This document shows positions 55,485 to 55,911 of a stretch of 55,911 bases of DNA, in pieces; position 1 is the first letter of the stretch; the number at the start of each line of letters is the position of its first letter. This DNA is from Lingula anatina (Eukaryota; Brachiopoda; Lingulata; Lingulida; Lingulidae). A program made the position numbers and the translations under genes. The stretch is from the NCBI RefSeq assembly GCF_001039355.2, contig NW_019775486.1, forward strand, positions 120,069-175,979, given 5' to 3'. The notes under the pieces were generated by a model. The model made no database searches and was not told where the DNA came from. It was given only the letters and a program-made list of their open reading frames with translations.

Positions 55485-55911
55485 ATTGTACCACCAGCGT
55501 TAGCGCTGGCGGTACACATGGTTTCGGTCTCGTCCGGATCGTTCCGCCGGCTCCGCCGGCTCCGCCGGACGGCTACCGTTACCGCTTCTCCTCCTAGACG
55601 GTAAGGCCCCCCATACCCATCTCATGGATTTAGGTCACCTATAATCTCAACTCGTTCCACGTAAAATTTGGGCTTTGTCGGTATTGGGGTCTGGGTGTGG
55701 CACTCATTGCAATGCACCCTTGTCTAAAAATGGCAAAATTAAATGCTAATTATCTACCCTACGGAAGGAGTTATGGGAAAAATTTCTATAGACGGCTTTC
55801 CAAAAGTCATATGTGTAGATTTCAAATATACCCTTGGATTTGACCTTTGACCTTTACTTCAAGGTCAAATGGGCCAAAATTTTCAAAAAAATGAAATTTT
55901 TTACGAAAAAA
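55485..55911. repeat. GC-rich hairpin and TGACCT-type repeat at the window edge
   Basis: An imperfect hairpin (CCACCAGCG, loop TTAG, CGCTGGCGG) at 55491-55512 is followed by three CTCCGCCGG-like units (55549-55571), then by sequence ending TTGACCTTTGACCTTTACTT and CAAGGTCAAA (55839-55869). The last part contains two AGGTCA half-sites spaced by one base on the minus strand. The abrupt GC shift suggests the end of a dispersed repeat or the start of another feature beyond the window. Confidence 0.45.

Overview
This is animal genomic DNA. It is AT-rich, has long introns with canonical GT/AG ends, and is full of microsatellites and small foldback transposons. The gene content (a ZIP zinc transporter, SH3BP5 and a glycosyltransferase cluster) plus a TGACCTTTGACCTT-type repeat near the right end suggest a marine lophotrochozoan, perhaps a mollusc. 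That assignment is inference only. No bacterial or viral genes and no CRISPR array were seen.

Left part (about 1.6-11.3 kb, minus strand): a tandem cluster of intronless type II membrane glycosyltransferase-like genes resembling fucosyltransferases. Two copies are intact (1644-3215 and 8632-10311). One copy (4418-6107) is broken by a single inserted base. A fourth survives only as a 240-bp fragment at a duplication junction. Flanks and coding regions together show a roughly 4.2-kb tandem duplication.

Middle part (12.5-34 kb, plus strand): one SLC39/ZIP metal transporter gene of the LIV-1 subfamily (ZIP12/ZIP4/ZIP8/ZIP14-like). I assembled it exon by exon from splice sites and reading phase; the reconstructed protein is 589 aa. 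Its main feature is a tandem pair of 153-bp exons with identical phase (27990-28142 and 29110-29262). Each encodes a full TM4-TM5 metal-binding core (HNxxD plus HELPHE), so they are very probably mutually exclusive and swap the metal site. The gene also has two micro-exons (24 and 27 bp), a His-rich ectodomain with two dibasic cleavage-like sites, and an 8.4-kb first intron rich in transposons.

Right part (36.7-48.7 kb, minus strand): an eight-exon-or-fewer gene reconstructed here as seven coding exons, orthologous to SH3BP5 (Sab, a Rab11 GEF and JNK-binding protein). It has a conserved coiled-coil N-terminal half and an unusually long disordered C-terminal tail; total 731 aa. It converges on the ZIP gene. 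Its 5' end faces a probable noncoding first exon on the plus strand (donor at 49090), so the short gap between looks like a bidirectional promoter. From 49.1 kb to the end I find no confident gene, only one candidate minus-strand exon (53268-53395) and repeats.

Mobile DNA: at least five foldback/MITE families can be delimited, several with target-site duplications. There is also a dispersed repeat family ending in poly(C)/poly(G), a tRNA-like SINE fragment, a 35-bp x 11 minisatellite, one 136-base N gap, and one likely local misassembly around a poly(A) tract.
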